64,000 nt of DNA from Phycisphaerales bacterium (GTDB lineage Bacteria; Planctomycetota; Phycisphaerae; UBA1845; UTPLA1): contig JAKSDK010000138.1 in the NCBI GenBank assembly GCA_022360095.1, forward strand, positions 62,001 through 126,000. Direction: 5' to 3'. Both the position numbers and the translations under genes were made by a program. The notes beneath the pieces were generated by a model. The model saw nothing but the letters and a program-made list of their open reading frames with translations, ran no database searches and was not told where the DNA came from. Positions within the stretch are counted from its first letter, which is position 1; each line of letters opens with the position of its first letter. Below are positions 53,813-63,130 of the stretch, one piece after another.

Positions 53813-56179
53813 TTAGGCCAATCCAATTCCCTTACGAATGATCCACTCCGTCACAATGAGCCCTATGAAGACGATAAGAATGAGCCTGGTGTCCCAGAGC
53901 GGTTCTTCAACGTCGTCAGGAATCCGCTCGCTCCGATCAGGCAGGCCGGCGATCAATTCATCCAGGTCATCCGTCATCTCCCGGAACGAGCCGCCGCTTC
54001 GAACAGCGAGGTTCCTCAAGAACGCATGGTCGGATTCAAGCCGGTCGCGTTCTGCGTCGCGAGCCGTGACCGAAATTGTGTGTTCGGGAGATTCAGCACC
54101 GGCAAAGCCGACCGGTTCTTCGAGCGATAACGCCAGGATGCCGGTTCGCCGCGGAATGAACTCTCCCTGCCAGGTGCCTCTTATCATTTCGTTTGGCGTC
54201 AAGGTGATACGATCGACAAGTGCATCTCGTTCGTCATGCACAAGCACGACCGTCTCGCCCAAGGCATGAGGACCGGCCTTCCTACCCGTGACAAGCTCAA
54301 CCTGAACTTTCCGGCCGAGTTGGTAAGCTTTTCGGTCAGTCTCCAAACGCCATGACCGTCGAGTCCCGAGCTTGCGCCCTCGCGCCAACGTACGAATCAC
54401 CTGAAGCCAGGTGTTCTCGTAATAGCTTTCGCCGGAATAACGCCTCCATCGCCAAAGATCATCGCTGCCCAAGTAAAAAGTACGACCTGCGCCAAAGCGG
54501 CCGAGCACCATAATCGGCATGGCCCCTTGCTGAGATTGAACCGAGGGGTGCACGGCCAGAACCGTTGCGGCGGGCTGTGAGCCAAGAACGCTGGCGAACC
54601 AGTACCAGCCGGGCATCGATGACATCAATTCGTCGTTGCGCGCCCGATCAAACTCGAATCTGAAAATCGGGTGTTCACGCCCTTCGATCGTGAGCTTCGG
54701 GGTAAACGAATTTTCCATCGCCGTCTCGTACCGCCCCAAAAAGTTCGGAGCGATCCTGATCGGAAGAAGTTTTTCCAATTTGGTTCGCCGAAGACGATGA
54801 GGCATGTTTCGTTCGCCGGCCAAAAAAGCCAGACCGCCGCCTTGAGAAGAAACAAAATCTACAAGCATCGACTCCTGAACCGGGCTAAGCCAATCGCCTC
54901 GTGGGTCCACATCGCCCATGATCACGACGTCATATCGACCGAGTTCCTCGACACTACGCGGAAACCGCTGAATGGGATGAGTCCCCTCCTGTGTAAATCC
55001 CGCCGTCGCTCCCAAGAGAAGACAGGAACTTCGAAAGGTCGCCTCGCGAAGCAACAGATTTTTCAAATAGCGATACTCGTAGCGCGGAACACCCTCGACA
55101 TACAAAACACTGAGCTTTTCGTCATGAGCGCGGATGGCGACGTCCGCCCAATTGTTCTCCACGTTTTTTTCGTCCGCATGAGGGACGGCTGCGATACGCA
55201 ATATCCTTCGGCCGACGGCTTCGGGACGATATTGAAGCTCGCCCCGCCACATTTCCTGCGCTCCCTGGACGGTCGTCGTCTGTTTCGCCAACAATTCATC
55301 GGTGGTCTTGTCCCGCATTTCCAGCGTCATCGGGACCGGCGAGTTAAAGCCCTTGATCTTCAGGCGAATACGGATCTTGACGGTATCGAAAACAAAAACA
55401 TCTTCCTCGGCCCAAGCGGAAATAACGTCAATATCCCGCCGTGCTTTGTCTGAGCCCATCGCAATCACATGAATGGGAACCGACCGAGCTTTGGCCCGTG
55501 CCAACATGGCGTCGAGCGTTGAGGGCGATGTTTGGCGACCGTCACTGACGAGAACCACGCCGGCGACGCGGCTGCTTCGGTTCCGCTCCAGTGTCGTGTT
55601 CACACCGCCGACGATATCCGTTTCAGGGCCGTCGGGGTCGGCGCCCTCAAGTCGGCCGAGCAGGAGGGCCAGCTCATCCGGCCCGCTGACTGAACCGTGT
55701 CGAGCTGCCTCTTCACCGAACGTCCACAATTCGGCACGATGGCGAGGAAGAATTCTCGCAAAGAGGCCCTGATCCGGATCGAGCAATGTCCATACGGCTG
55801 CGGACCAGCGCGATTGATGCGGCTGCGGGACGCCATGCCGGGTGATCGCAACATCCTGCTCCGCCATACTGGTGGACCGGTCGAGCAATACCGGCACGAC
55901 GGACGGCTCTACATGGTTTCGATGAAGCACGAGCATGGGGCGACTGAATAGCAGCAAGACCAACATGATCGTTCCAAAACGCAGCACCATGAGCGGCCAT
56001 CGCCATCGATCCTTCATCACTTCGCGCCGATAGAGCCGAAACACCACGAATGCGGCAATCACTGCGCCGAACAACATGATCCATGGCGCGGGAGGCGTGG
56101 CGAAGCGGATATTCAAAGGCGCGTCATCACGAAGATGAATCCGCTCCAGACCCAATAGCCATTCCAAGACCTCCGTCAT
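53813..56179 (-). CDS. VWA-like membrane protein with amidotransferase-like domain
   Basis: 788 residues. Membrane segments lie near 30-50 and 63-83, and one near the C terminus. A VWA-like domain opens with VPVLLDRSTSMAEQD near 96-110. A CARDB/Ig-like stretch follows, then a class-I glutamine-amidotransferase-like domain (YDVVIMGDVDPRGDWLS, LVDFVSSQGGGLAFLAG). It overlaps the previous gene in the operon by 4 bp. Such VWA proteins are assembled or handled by MoxR ATPases. Confidence 0.8.
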   Translation of the reverse strand: MTEVLEWLLGLERIHLRDDAPLNIRFATPPAPWIMLFGAVIAAFVVFRLYRREVMKDRWRWPLMVLRFGTIMLVLLLFSRPMLVLHRNHVEPSVVPVLLDRSTSMAEQDVAITRHGVPQPHQSRWSAAVWTLLDPDQGLFARILPRHRAELWTFGEEAARHGSVSGPDELALLLGRLEGADPDGPETDIVGGVNTTLERNRSSRVAGVVLVSDGRQTSPSTLDAMLARAKARSVPIHVIAMGSDKARRDIDVISAWAEEDVFVFDTVKIRIRLKIKGFNSPVPMTLEMRDKTTDELLAKQTTTVQGAQEMWRGELQYRPEAVGRRILRIAAVPHADEKNVENNWADVAIRAHDEKLSVLYVEGVPRYEYRYLKNLLLREATFRSSCLLLGATAGFTQEGTHPIQRFPRSVEELGRYDVVIMGDVDPRGDWLSPVQESMLVDFVSSQGGGLAFLAGERNMPHRLRRTKLEKLLPIRIAPNFLGRYETAMENSFTPKLTIEGREHPIFRFEFDRARNDELMSSMPGWYWFASVLGSQPAATVLAVHPSVQSQQGAMPIMVLGRFGAGRTFYLGSDDLWRWRRYSGESYYENTWLQVIRTLARGRKLGTRRSWRLETDRKAYQLGRKVQVELVTGRKAGPHALGETVVLVHDERDALVDRITLTPNEMIRGTWQGEFIPRRTGILALSLEEPVGFAGAESPEHTISVTARDAERDRLESDHAFLRNLAVRSGGSFREMTDDLDELIAGLPDRSERIPDDVEEPLWDTRLILIVFIGLIVTEWIIRKGIGLA

Positions 56180-58335
56180 TTTCTCGGCCCCATCGAAGTT
56201 GCAATCATCGTTTCGAGCAGAACAACCGTGATCAATATGAACATCGAGACGCGAGCAAATTCCCGGGCAGGCCCCGTCACGACAAGGGCATCCGCCTCAT
56301 TCGCGCGATTGACCAGGGCGCTCTTACTCCCAAACCGAATTTTCAATTCAGCCTCATCGATTGCGCGAAGATCACTCGCTTCCGGATTGATGTTGACGGC
56401 GAAGAGAACGCCGGTCTTTCCGGTGTTCACTTGATAGAACCCCGGCTGCTCGGTATCGCGAAACGTCAAAGACAATGCCTCGTTCATCGACCTGGGCTGG
56501 ACCTGGATGGCGCCGTTCCGAGGCGGAATGACGGTCCCAGGCCCCGCCGCATCCGCGGCATCCACATCTTGAACCAGAAAATCTCCCACATAGACATTGC
56601 GATCCGCATCTGCGCCGGTCGCAGCGAATACGGTCGTGTTCAACATGAGCGGCAGGTAATCAGGTTTTGCAGGCAGGCTACTGTCATCCATGTTCGCGCC
56701 GGTCAACCAAATCAGCACACGTCCCTTTTCGACGCGGGACGCCACCATCGCCGGCTCGCTGTTCGAAAGATTGAGAATCGTCCGTGACGCCGTGGACCGT
56801 GGCAATGGCTCTTTTCGAGTGCGCCAATAGTGTTTTACACGGGCCATCTGAAGGCCGCCCTGATCGTGTCCGACGAAATCGGCGAGAAGCGAGTGGCTCT
56901 GTCCCGAAAGTCCGAAGCGTATCGTTTCGTCCGTGTCCACGCGGACAAAGTCAGCGAGTTCGAACGGCATCAGACGAACGGATTTCGCGCCGACGATGGA
57001 TTCACGTTCGTAGTTCTCCTGTTGAACGTTCTTTCCCAAGAACATGATGAGCCCCCCGCCCTCACAAACCCATTGCGCGAGCCGGTCCCACGTTGCCTCG
57101 GAAAGCCTGCGCACGTCGCCGAGTGCGATCACGTCATAATCCGTGAGAATCTCCGACTCCATTTCGCCGGGTGTTCTGGTCGTGGTGCGAAAAAAACGTT
57201 CGACACCGTCGTGGGATGATGTCGCGAGAGCCACACGATAGTAGAAAAGAGATTGACGGGAAGGTTCGTTTCCCGACTCCCCTTCGACCAGCAGAACCGG
57301 AATCTGCTCGGCCACCTGCACGGCAAGGTGGCACGTGTTGTCGATCTCCAAAACATCGGGTCGCGGCAACAAAAGTGTGGCCGTCACACGATGCGGACCG
57401 GCCCGTGGAAACGCAAACTCCGCTGTTTTCGTGACGATGGCATGGGGCGACATCGCATCCAGTTTCACGGTTTGCACAAGCCGGTCGCCAAGGCGCAGCT
57501 CAACTTTCGCGCCGGCGACCGTTTCGGAGCCGTGGTTGGTGACGTCCCAGGTCATTCGCACGGGGACGCCGGCGCCGATGATCTGGCCGTCACATCGCAG
57601 ATTCGTGACGGCCAGGTTCGTGCGAACTTCGGGACCGACATTGATGAAGAGCAGGCGATCGACATTCAATGTCGACTCGCCTCCCACGATGTTCATGCTT
57701 GCATGATCAAACGAGGCTCGAGACAGATCAGTCAGGACATAGATTTCGCGACAGCCCTCCACGGCATTGCCTCGTGAGAGTATCTCCGAAGCCTGACGAA
57801 CGGCTGCAGCCAAGTCTGTCGTTCGAGCCGAGCATTGCAGCGAAGCAACGATCTCGTGGACGGCGCCACGGTTCAGCGCGGGCTGATCCATCCAAGAGCG
57901 AGGTGGCGATGACGCGGTGATCACACCGAGACCATCACCGGCTTGCGCCTTGTCGATGAGCTGAACCGCCGCTTTCTTTGCTGCATCAAAGGCGGATCGG
58001 CCGTCTTCCAAGCGAGCCTGCATCGACAAGCCATCGTCGATAATCAGAACTCGGTCATATTGAGGCGCCGTCAGGAAACGCCCTGATCCAAGCTTGCTCA
58101 TGTAAGGCCTGGCGATGGTCAGCCCTATGAGCAGAATGGCCAATGTGCGTAGCGCAAGGAGCCACCAACGATCGATGCGAATGCGGTTCTGGCTGCGCCG
58201 GTGGGCTTTGACAAGAAAGATCATCGCCGCCCAGGGCTCGCGCCGGTATCTCCGCCGATTGATCAGATGGATCAACAACGGCAACAGCGCCAGGCCCAAT
58301 GTCGCCACGGCAATGCCTGGATGAACGAAAGACAA
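56176..58335 (-). CDS. BatA-like VWA membrane protein
   Basis: 719 residues. It begins with the BatA N-terminal pattern (FVHPGIAVATLGLALLPLLIHLINRR...EPWAAMIFL) and a second TM near 60-75. A VWA-like domain opens with VLIIDDGLSMQARLEDG near 92-110. An Ig-like domain and a GATase-like domain (LTDYDVIALGDV, LAQWVCEGGGLIMFLG) follow. A TM closes the C terminus (FILITVVLLETMIA). The MIDAS motif is imperfect (DDGLS instead of DxSxS), so metal binding may be lost. Confidence 0.82.
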   Translation of the reverse strand: MSFVHPGIAVATLGLALLPLLIHLINRRRYRREPWAAMIFLVKAHRRSQNRIRIDRWWLLALRTLAILLIGLTIARPYMSKLGSGRFLTAPQYDRVLIIDDGLSMQARLEDGRSAFDAAKKAAVQLIDKAQAGDGLGVITASSPPRSWMDQPALNRGAVHEIVASLQCSARTTDLAAAVRQASEILSRGNAVEGCREIYVLTDLSRASFDHASMNIVGGESTLNVDRLLFINVGPEVRTNLAVTNLRCDGQIIGAGVPVRMTWDVTNHGSETVAGAKVELRLGDRLVQTVKLDAMSPHAIVTKTAEFAFPRAGPHRVTATLLLPRPDVLEIDNTCHLAVQVAEQIPVLLVEGESGNEPSRQSLFYYRVALATSSHDGVERFFRTTTRTPGEMESEILTDYDVIALGDVRRLSEATWDRLAQWVCEGGGLIMFLGKNVQQENYERESIVGAKSVRLMPFELADFVRVDTDETIRFGLSGQSHSLLADFVGHDQGGLQMARVKHYWRTRKEPLPRSTASRTILNLSNSEPAMVASRVEKGRVLIWLTGANMDDSSLPAKPDYLPLMLNTTVFAATGADADRNVYVGDFLVQDVDAADAAGPGTVIPPRNGAIQVQPRSMNEALSLTFRDTEQPGFYQVNTGKTGVLFAVNINPEASDLRAIDEAELKIRFGSKSALVNRANEADALVVTGPAREFARVSMFILITVVLLETMIATSMGPRK

Positions 58336-58394
58336 TGCTCTCCTCGCTCTTCATCAAGAACCAAATACGCAGGAACGTCCTGCGAAACACATGC

Positions 58395-59339
58395 CTACCG
58401 CCAATGTTTGGATCGTTTTGAGCGCACGGCGAGGTATGCGCTCAAAGCGACGCTCAACGGAGTGCTCGTGTCAAGGAGTTCGTAATCAGCCTGCTGCTCA
58501 TGACAGCCGCGGCGAAATGCACCAAGAAACTCATTCAATTCACTCAAGTAGCGTTCACGCATCACGCGGGGTTCCGTCAGCAAGGTCCCCATGCCCTCCA
58601 AACCGTTGAACCGAACGGGCTGATCAAAGGGGAACGTCAACTCCGCACGGTCAAGCGTGTGCAGGACAATGGGTTCGTGTCCGCGATGTCGCAAATGTCG
58701 AATTCCGTTTAAGACATCCGTCATTTCGCCCAGGAAGTCGCTCAGAATAACGATCAAATGCCGCTGCGCGAGCGTTTCCGCCAGCTCGTCGAAGACGGAC
58801 CTGAAGGCCGTGTCCCCCGTGCCTTGAGCGCTTTCAAGTTCCTGCACGACGAGTTTCCATTTATTAGGATTATTCGAGGCTCTGGTTGTCCTTCGCACTT
58901 CGCTATCAAACGTGACCAGGGCCACCGCATCGGATTGTTGCAGGGCCAGGTATGCCATCGCGGCTGAAACGGTCGTGGCATAGTCTCGTTTTGAAAGGGG
59001 TGAGGAAGCCGAGCGATAGCTCATCGATTCAGAACAATCGACCGCCAGGAGCAATTGCAGATTGGTCTCCTGTTCGTATTGCTTGACATAATGCTTGTCG
59101 GTCCGTCCGTAGGCCTTCCAGTCCAAATGCCTCAGATCGTCTCCCTGGCAGTATTTTCGATATTCAGCGAATTCGATCGACACACCTCGTAGCGGCGAAT
59201 GATGCATGCCGCTGATAAAGCCCTGAACAAGAAGACGCGCACGGAGATCCAGACTGCGGATCTTCGCAAGCACGGCCGGATCGAGGTATTTGCGATAGTC
59301 ATCGGTTTGACGGACCATCGGACGTGGCGCCCCCTTCAA
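58395..59339 (-). CDS. DUF58 domain-containing protein
   Basis: 314 residues, soluble. The DUF58 signature RHLDWKAYGRTDKHYVKQYE lies near 75-95, followed by a VWA-like half (LAVDCSESMSYRS, VTFDSEVRR, LIVILSDFLGEM). DUF58 proteins are nearly always encoded beside MoxR ATPases, as here (38 bp downstream of moxR). They are thought to take part in the chaperone-like action of MoxR on VWA partners. Confidence 0.92.
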   Translation of the reverse strand: MKGAPRPMVRQTDDYRKYLDPAVLAKIRSLDLRARLLVQGFISGMHHSPLRGVSIEFAEYRKYCQGDDLRHLDWKAYGRTDKHYVKQYEQETNLQLLLAVDCSESMSYRSASSPLSKRDYATTVSAAMAYLALQQSDAVALVTFDSEVRRTTRASNNPNKWKLVVQELESAQGTGDTAFRSVFDELAETLAQRHLIVILSDFLGEMTDVLNGIRHLRHRGHEPIVLHTLDRAELTFPFDQPVRFNGLEGMGTLLTEPRVMRERYLSELNEFLGAFRRGCHEQQADYELLDTSTPLSVALSAYLAVRSKRSKHWR

Positions 59340-59376
59340 AATCGATACGGGATCAGCCGGTTCGGTTTCATTTTTT

Positions 59377-60477
59377 TCATCCGTCGCTCAGCACACGACC
59401 CGCTCCCACGGCATCCAAATCCGGAGTTTCGCTCTGAGGAATCTCCATCAACAGCAGATCCACGACTCGGTCAGACGTCATTCCGTCTACTTCAGCGTTA
59501 AAGTTGGTCACAATCCGATGCCGCAGAACGGGATGAGCTACGGCGCGAATGTCTTCGGTGGAAACGTGGTATCGCCCCCCGAGAATCGCTCGGGCCTTCC
59601 CGGCCAGGACCAGGAACTGAGACGCACGGGGACCCGCCCCCCAACTGACGAAATCGGACACGAACTGAGGCGCTCCTTCCGACTGGGGACGAGACGCCCT
59701 TGCCAATCGCATGGCATACCGCATGACGTGATCGGCGCACGGCACCCTGCGTACGACTTCCTGCAACGCCTGGATATCAACGCTGGAGAAAACACGTTTG
59801 AGCGGCGCGTCCGACGTCGACGTCGTCAGTTCAATGATTCGGAGTTCCTCTTCCTCGCTCGGATAGTCAACCAGGATTTTGAACATGAAGCGGTCGAGCT
59901 GCGCCTCAGGCAGCGGATACGTCCCTTCCTGCTCAATCGGGTTCTGTGTCGCGAGCACGAAGAACGGCTGCTGCAACCGATGCGTGAAACCCGCGGCCGT
60001 CACCTGGTTCTCCTGCATGGCCTCAAGCAACGCGGCTTGAGTCTTGGGTGGCGTCCGATTGATTTCATCCGCGAGGACCACGTTCGCGAAAACCGGCCCC
60101 TGTACAAAACGCAATTGCCGCGTGCCTGTGCTCTTATCCTCCTCGATGATTTCGGTACCGGTGATGTCGCTGGGCATCAGATCGGGCGTGAATTGGATAC
60201 GATTGAACGACAAACTCAGAGTCTGGGCCAGCGAATTGATCGCTCTCGTCTTTGCCAGACCCGGCACGCCTTCGAGGATTCCATGCCCCCGGGCAAACAG
60301 ACAGATCAGAAGCTGGTCGATGACCTCTTCCTGCCCCACAATGACCTTGCGCAATTCCTGCAGGATCTGATCTCGACTGGCCGCCAAGGCCTCGACGGCC
60401 TCAGTCTCACGCTTGCCCAAGGGGCCATTCGGCGTCGAACCATCTCGCTCGCCCATTTCGTTTTCACGTTGCTCCAT
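59377..60477 (-). CDS. MoxR family AAA+ ATPase
   Basis: 366 residues from the ATG at 60477 (GAGAGG about 9 nt upstream). The frame is open to 60720, but the extra residues are Pro/Ser-rich and lack support. Walker A is GVPGLAKT at 70-77, Walker [10 protein letters not shown], sensor 1 [23 protein letters not shown], and the C-terminal AAA-lid region [19 protein letters not shown]. MoxR ATPases act with DUF58 and VWA proteins to assemble or activate membrane complexes. First gene of the operon. Confidence 0.93.
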   Translation of the reverse strand: MEQRENEMGERDGSTPNGPLGKRETEAVEALAASRDQILQELRKVIVGQEEVIDQLLICLFARGHGILEGVPGLAKTRAINSLAQTLSLSFNRIQFTPDLMPSDITGTEIIEEDKSTGTRQLRFVQGPVFANVVLADEINRTPPKTQAALLEAMQENQVTAAGFTHRLQQPFFVLATQNPIEQEGTYPLPEAQLDRFMFKILVDYPSEEEELRIIELTTSTSDAPLKRVFSSVDIQALQEVVRRVPCADHVMRYAMRLARASRPQSEGAPQFVSDFVSWGAGPRASQFLVLAGKARAILGGRYHVSTEDIRAVAHPVLRHRIVTNFNAEVDGMTSDRVVDLLLMEIPQSETPDLDAVGAGRVLSDG

Positions 60478-60976
60478 CGTTTGACACCTCTCCATCAGGG
60501 GGTGGAGTCCATTCAATTTTAGGTTCGACAACCGCCAGGCAACGGCCAATTCAGACGACAACGGGCGAGAGGGCCGTTCAATGCCGCCTGGATAGGTTGT
60601 AATGTCTGGACGACCTATCGATGGACTCGGAAAACTCGGTGCGCCCCTTTTTTGGGACGAAAGCGAGTCCATCACGAGAAATCCCGGACATGAGGCCACC
60701 GACCCACCTTCAGGATTCAAGGATGTCGCAAGGCTTACTGTCCCGGTTTAATATCGTCGAACAGGCTTCGTTGAGGACAACGTTTCATCTGATATGAAGT
60801 TAGAAACAACATAGAACCGAGATCAACGACCCGCCGTACAACAGTTGACGCGTTACGATAGCGAAAACTGCGACCAGGTCGGCGGTTTCTGCCGATTAAG
60901 ACTGCTCGCTTAATGATCGAACGCGATCCCCCCGTGGCATCTTGAACATTGCTCGAAACGATGACAAGATTCAAGA
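60478..60976. other. Divergent intergenic region, moxR operon and 60977 gene
   Basis: 499 bp if moxR starts at 60477. It holds the promoter region of the moxR operon on the minus strand. On the plus strand TTGAAC lies at 60942-60947, with a weak CAAGAT 17 bp further on before the ATG at 60977. I see no other feature. Confidence 0.4.
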
Positions 60977-62047
60977 ATGGCGATTGTCGGACACGCACTC
61001 GTTGGGCTTTCACTCGCGGGACTTGATCGATCAAAGTCTCATGACTTGCTCCGGTACCTCTGGCCGGGCCTCGTCGTTCTGCTCGCCTACCTTGTGGACC
61101 TCGTGGAATGGATCGCCTGGATCTGTGTCTCTGATTCCACAAATCATCATTTTCTGACGGGTTCGCCGCTACTTACGGCCGGTCTCGTCCTCTTCGTCTG
61201 GATCATCATGGGGTTATCCGGTCGATTCAGGAAAACGTCGCCCTACGTCATTGCCGCCCTGGCAATCTATAGTCATCTTCTCCTGGACTATCGTCCCGTT
61301 CGCGCGTTGATCGGAGACGCTTACGGTTATCCCATGGGTGAATACCTACCGAGCTTTTTTCCATCGATGCAGGCCGAGACGTGGCTATACGGCTTCATTC
61401 TGGTCGCCGTCTCGCTTTTCAGGGCCGCCATACAGCCCAACTGTCCCTCAAAAGGCCGAGTGGCGGCGAGCCTTCTGGCGCTCTTGTCCATTATCGCGGC
61501 CAGCACGAGGATGCCTGTTTTCTGGCTCCCCGCGTATCTGGCATCGCTTGCGCACGCCGCTATTTTATTACGCCGGGAGATCAAGCTGCGTTTACTATGG
61601 AGCCTTGTTCCACTGGTGCCGCTGTCGGCGCTTTTCGGAGTCGAGTTGACCGCGGCCTGGCTTTCCTCGAACGCGAGAGAATTAGCCCGACAGGGACGCG
61701 CCCAAGAAGCGATCCAAATCCGGCAGCGCGTGTTGGCCATTCCAACGCGCTCCGTCCGGGTCGAAAATTACATCGGCCTTGGTCATTGCTATCTGGCGTT
61801 GGGCGAGCTGGAACAAGCGGAGAAATCGCTGTTACAAGCGCAAAACGTCGCGAACGGAGCTTATGGACCATCGTATTATCTGGCAAGATTCTACACGCAT
61901 CGAAGGTGTCGTCAGACACGTTACTTCCGACCCGATAAGGCGGAAGCACTCTTGACGGACATTCGCGACGGTCCCCACACCCAGCGCGTACGCTCACTCG
62001 CCCGAAGAGTGCTCGACGAAATGCGCAAAGAGGGTCTGATCAGGTGA
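60977..62047 (+). CDS. YdjM-like membrane protein with C-terminal TPR
   Basis: 356 residues. The N-terminal ~230 have six or seven hydrophobic segments and weak traces of the YdjM/DUF457 membrane hydrolase family (HALVGLSLAGL; YSHLLLDYRP), but the usual HR..THS histidines are not complete. Residues ~235-350 are TPR-like hairpins (AREL ARQGRAQEAIQIRQRVL, GLGHCYLALGELEQAEKSLLQ). Enzyme activity is doubtful. Confidence 0.65.
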   Translation: MAIVGHALVGLSLAGLDRSKSHDLLRYLWPGLVVLLAYLVDLVEWIAWICVSDSTNHHFLTGSPLLTAGLVLFVWIIMGLSGRFRKTSPYVIAALAIYSHLLLDYRPVRALIGDAYGYPMGEYLPSFFPSMQAETWLYGFILVAVSLFRAAIQPNCPSKGRVAASLLALLSIIAASTRMPVFWLPAYLASLAHAAILLRREIKLRLLWSLVPLVPLSALFGVELTAAWLSSNARELARQGRAQEAIQIRQRVLAIPTRSVRVENYIGLGHCYLALGELEQAEKSLLQAQNVANGAYGPSYYLARFYTHRRCRQTRYFRPDKAEALLTDIRDGPHTQRVRSLARRVLDEMRKEGLIR

Positions 62048-62125
62048 AAAACACCTGAAGACAGGCCGTCGCGTCGATAATGACCTAGGAACTTACTTTT
62101 TCGCGTTAACCAAACCAGGAGTGCC

Positions 62126-63097
62126 ATGAAAGCGTTCATTACAGGCGGCGGCGGTTTCATCGGTTCTCACCTGGCCGAGTATTTGCTCGACCGAGGTGAT
62201 GAGGTCGTCGTGCTGGACAACCTCTCGACCGGAAATCTCGACAATCTGTCCAAGGTCATGGAACACCCGAAACTGCGGTTCATCGGGGGCGATGTCAGGC
62301 ACCCGAAGATCGTAACGAAGCTTGTCGAAAAGGCGGATCAAGTGTTCCATCTGGCGGCGGCGGTCGGTGTTCAGTTGATTGTGGACCAGCCCGTTCACAC
62401 GATCGAGACGAACATCCACGGCACTGAAGTCGTCCTCCATGCCTGCAATCACTTTCAAAAGCCAGTTTTCCTGGCTTCGACCAGCGAAGTTTACGGCAAG
62501 AGCGACAAGGTCCCGTTCAGCGAGGATGACGATACGACGCTGGGCGCGACCCGTTTCTCGCGTTGGTCCTATGCCTGTTCAAAGGCCATCGACGAATTCC
62601 TTGGCCTGGCCTATCACCAGCAATTTGATCTCCCCGTCATCGTGGCGCGTTTCTTCAACACCGTCGGACCGCGGCAAACCGGTCGATATGGAATGGTGAT
62701 TCCTCGGTTCGTGGAGCGAGCCTTGAAGCACGAGCCCTTGGAGATCTACGGAACCGGAAACCAGTCGCGTTGTTTTGGGTATGTCGGCGACGTTGTGAAG
62801 GCGGTGGTCGATTTGATGGAATGCCCCACGGCGTTCGGCCGCGTCTACAACGTGGGAGCCACGGAGGAAATCACCATCGGGGCGCTGGCGGACAAGATCA
62901 TCGAGATGACTGGAAGCAAGAGCAAGAAGCGCTACGTCTCCTATGAAGATGCCTACGGACGGCCGTTCGATGACATGATGCGAAGAGTGCCGTCGCTGGA
63001 TCGTATCCATGCAAAAATCGGCTATCAGCCGAGCTTGCGCCTCGATGACATCTTGCGCGAAGTTATTGCAGAGAAACGCGCAGTGTTAGAATCGTGA
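62126..63097 (+). CDS. NAD-dependent sugar-nucleotide epimerase/dehydratase
   Basis: 323 residues of the extended short-chain dehydrogenase type. NAD-binding GGGGFIGSH at 7-15, acidic partner VVVLDNLSTG, catalytic STSEVYG near 118-124 and YxxxK at Tyr149/Lys153 (SYACSKAIDEF). The layout resembles UDP-glucose 4-epimerases and UDP-glucuronate decarboxylases; the exact activity cannot be chosen. It is next to a glycosyltransferase, which suggests surface polysaccharide synthesis. Confidence 0.92.
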   Translation: MKAFITGGGGFIGSHLAEYLLDRGDEVVVLDNLSTGNLDNLSKVMEHPKLRFIGGDVRHPKIVTKLVEKADQVFHLAAAVGVQLIVDQPVHTIETNIHGTEVVLHACNHFQKPVFLASTSEVYGKSDKVPFSEDDDTTLGATRFSRWSYACSKAIDEFLGLAYHQQFDLPVIVARFFNTVGPRQTGRYGMVIPRFVERALKHEPLEIYGTGNQSRCFGYVGDVVKAVVDLMECPTAFGRVYNVGATEEITIGALADKIIEMTGSKSKKRYVSYEDAYGRPFDDMMRRVPSLDRIHAKIGYQPSLRLDDILREVIAEKRAVLES

Positions 63098-63130
63098 TGA
63101 TTGCAGCGTGCGAAGAGGAGTCTTAGGGGC

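Noticed and set aside
59518-60522. 334-codon open frame antisense to moxR
   Set aside because: It lies opposite a clear MoxR gene and its product (His/Arg/Gln-rich, no family) is typical of a shadow frame in G+C-rich DNA.
60478-60720. N-terminal extension of MoxR
   Set aside because: The extra 81 residues are Pro/Ser-rich, unlike MoxR, and the ATG at 60477 has a purine-rich ribosome site.
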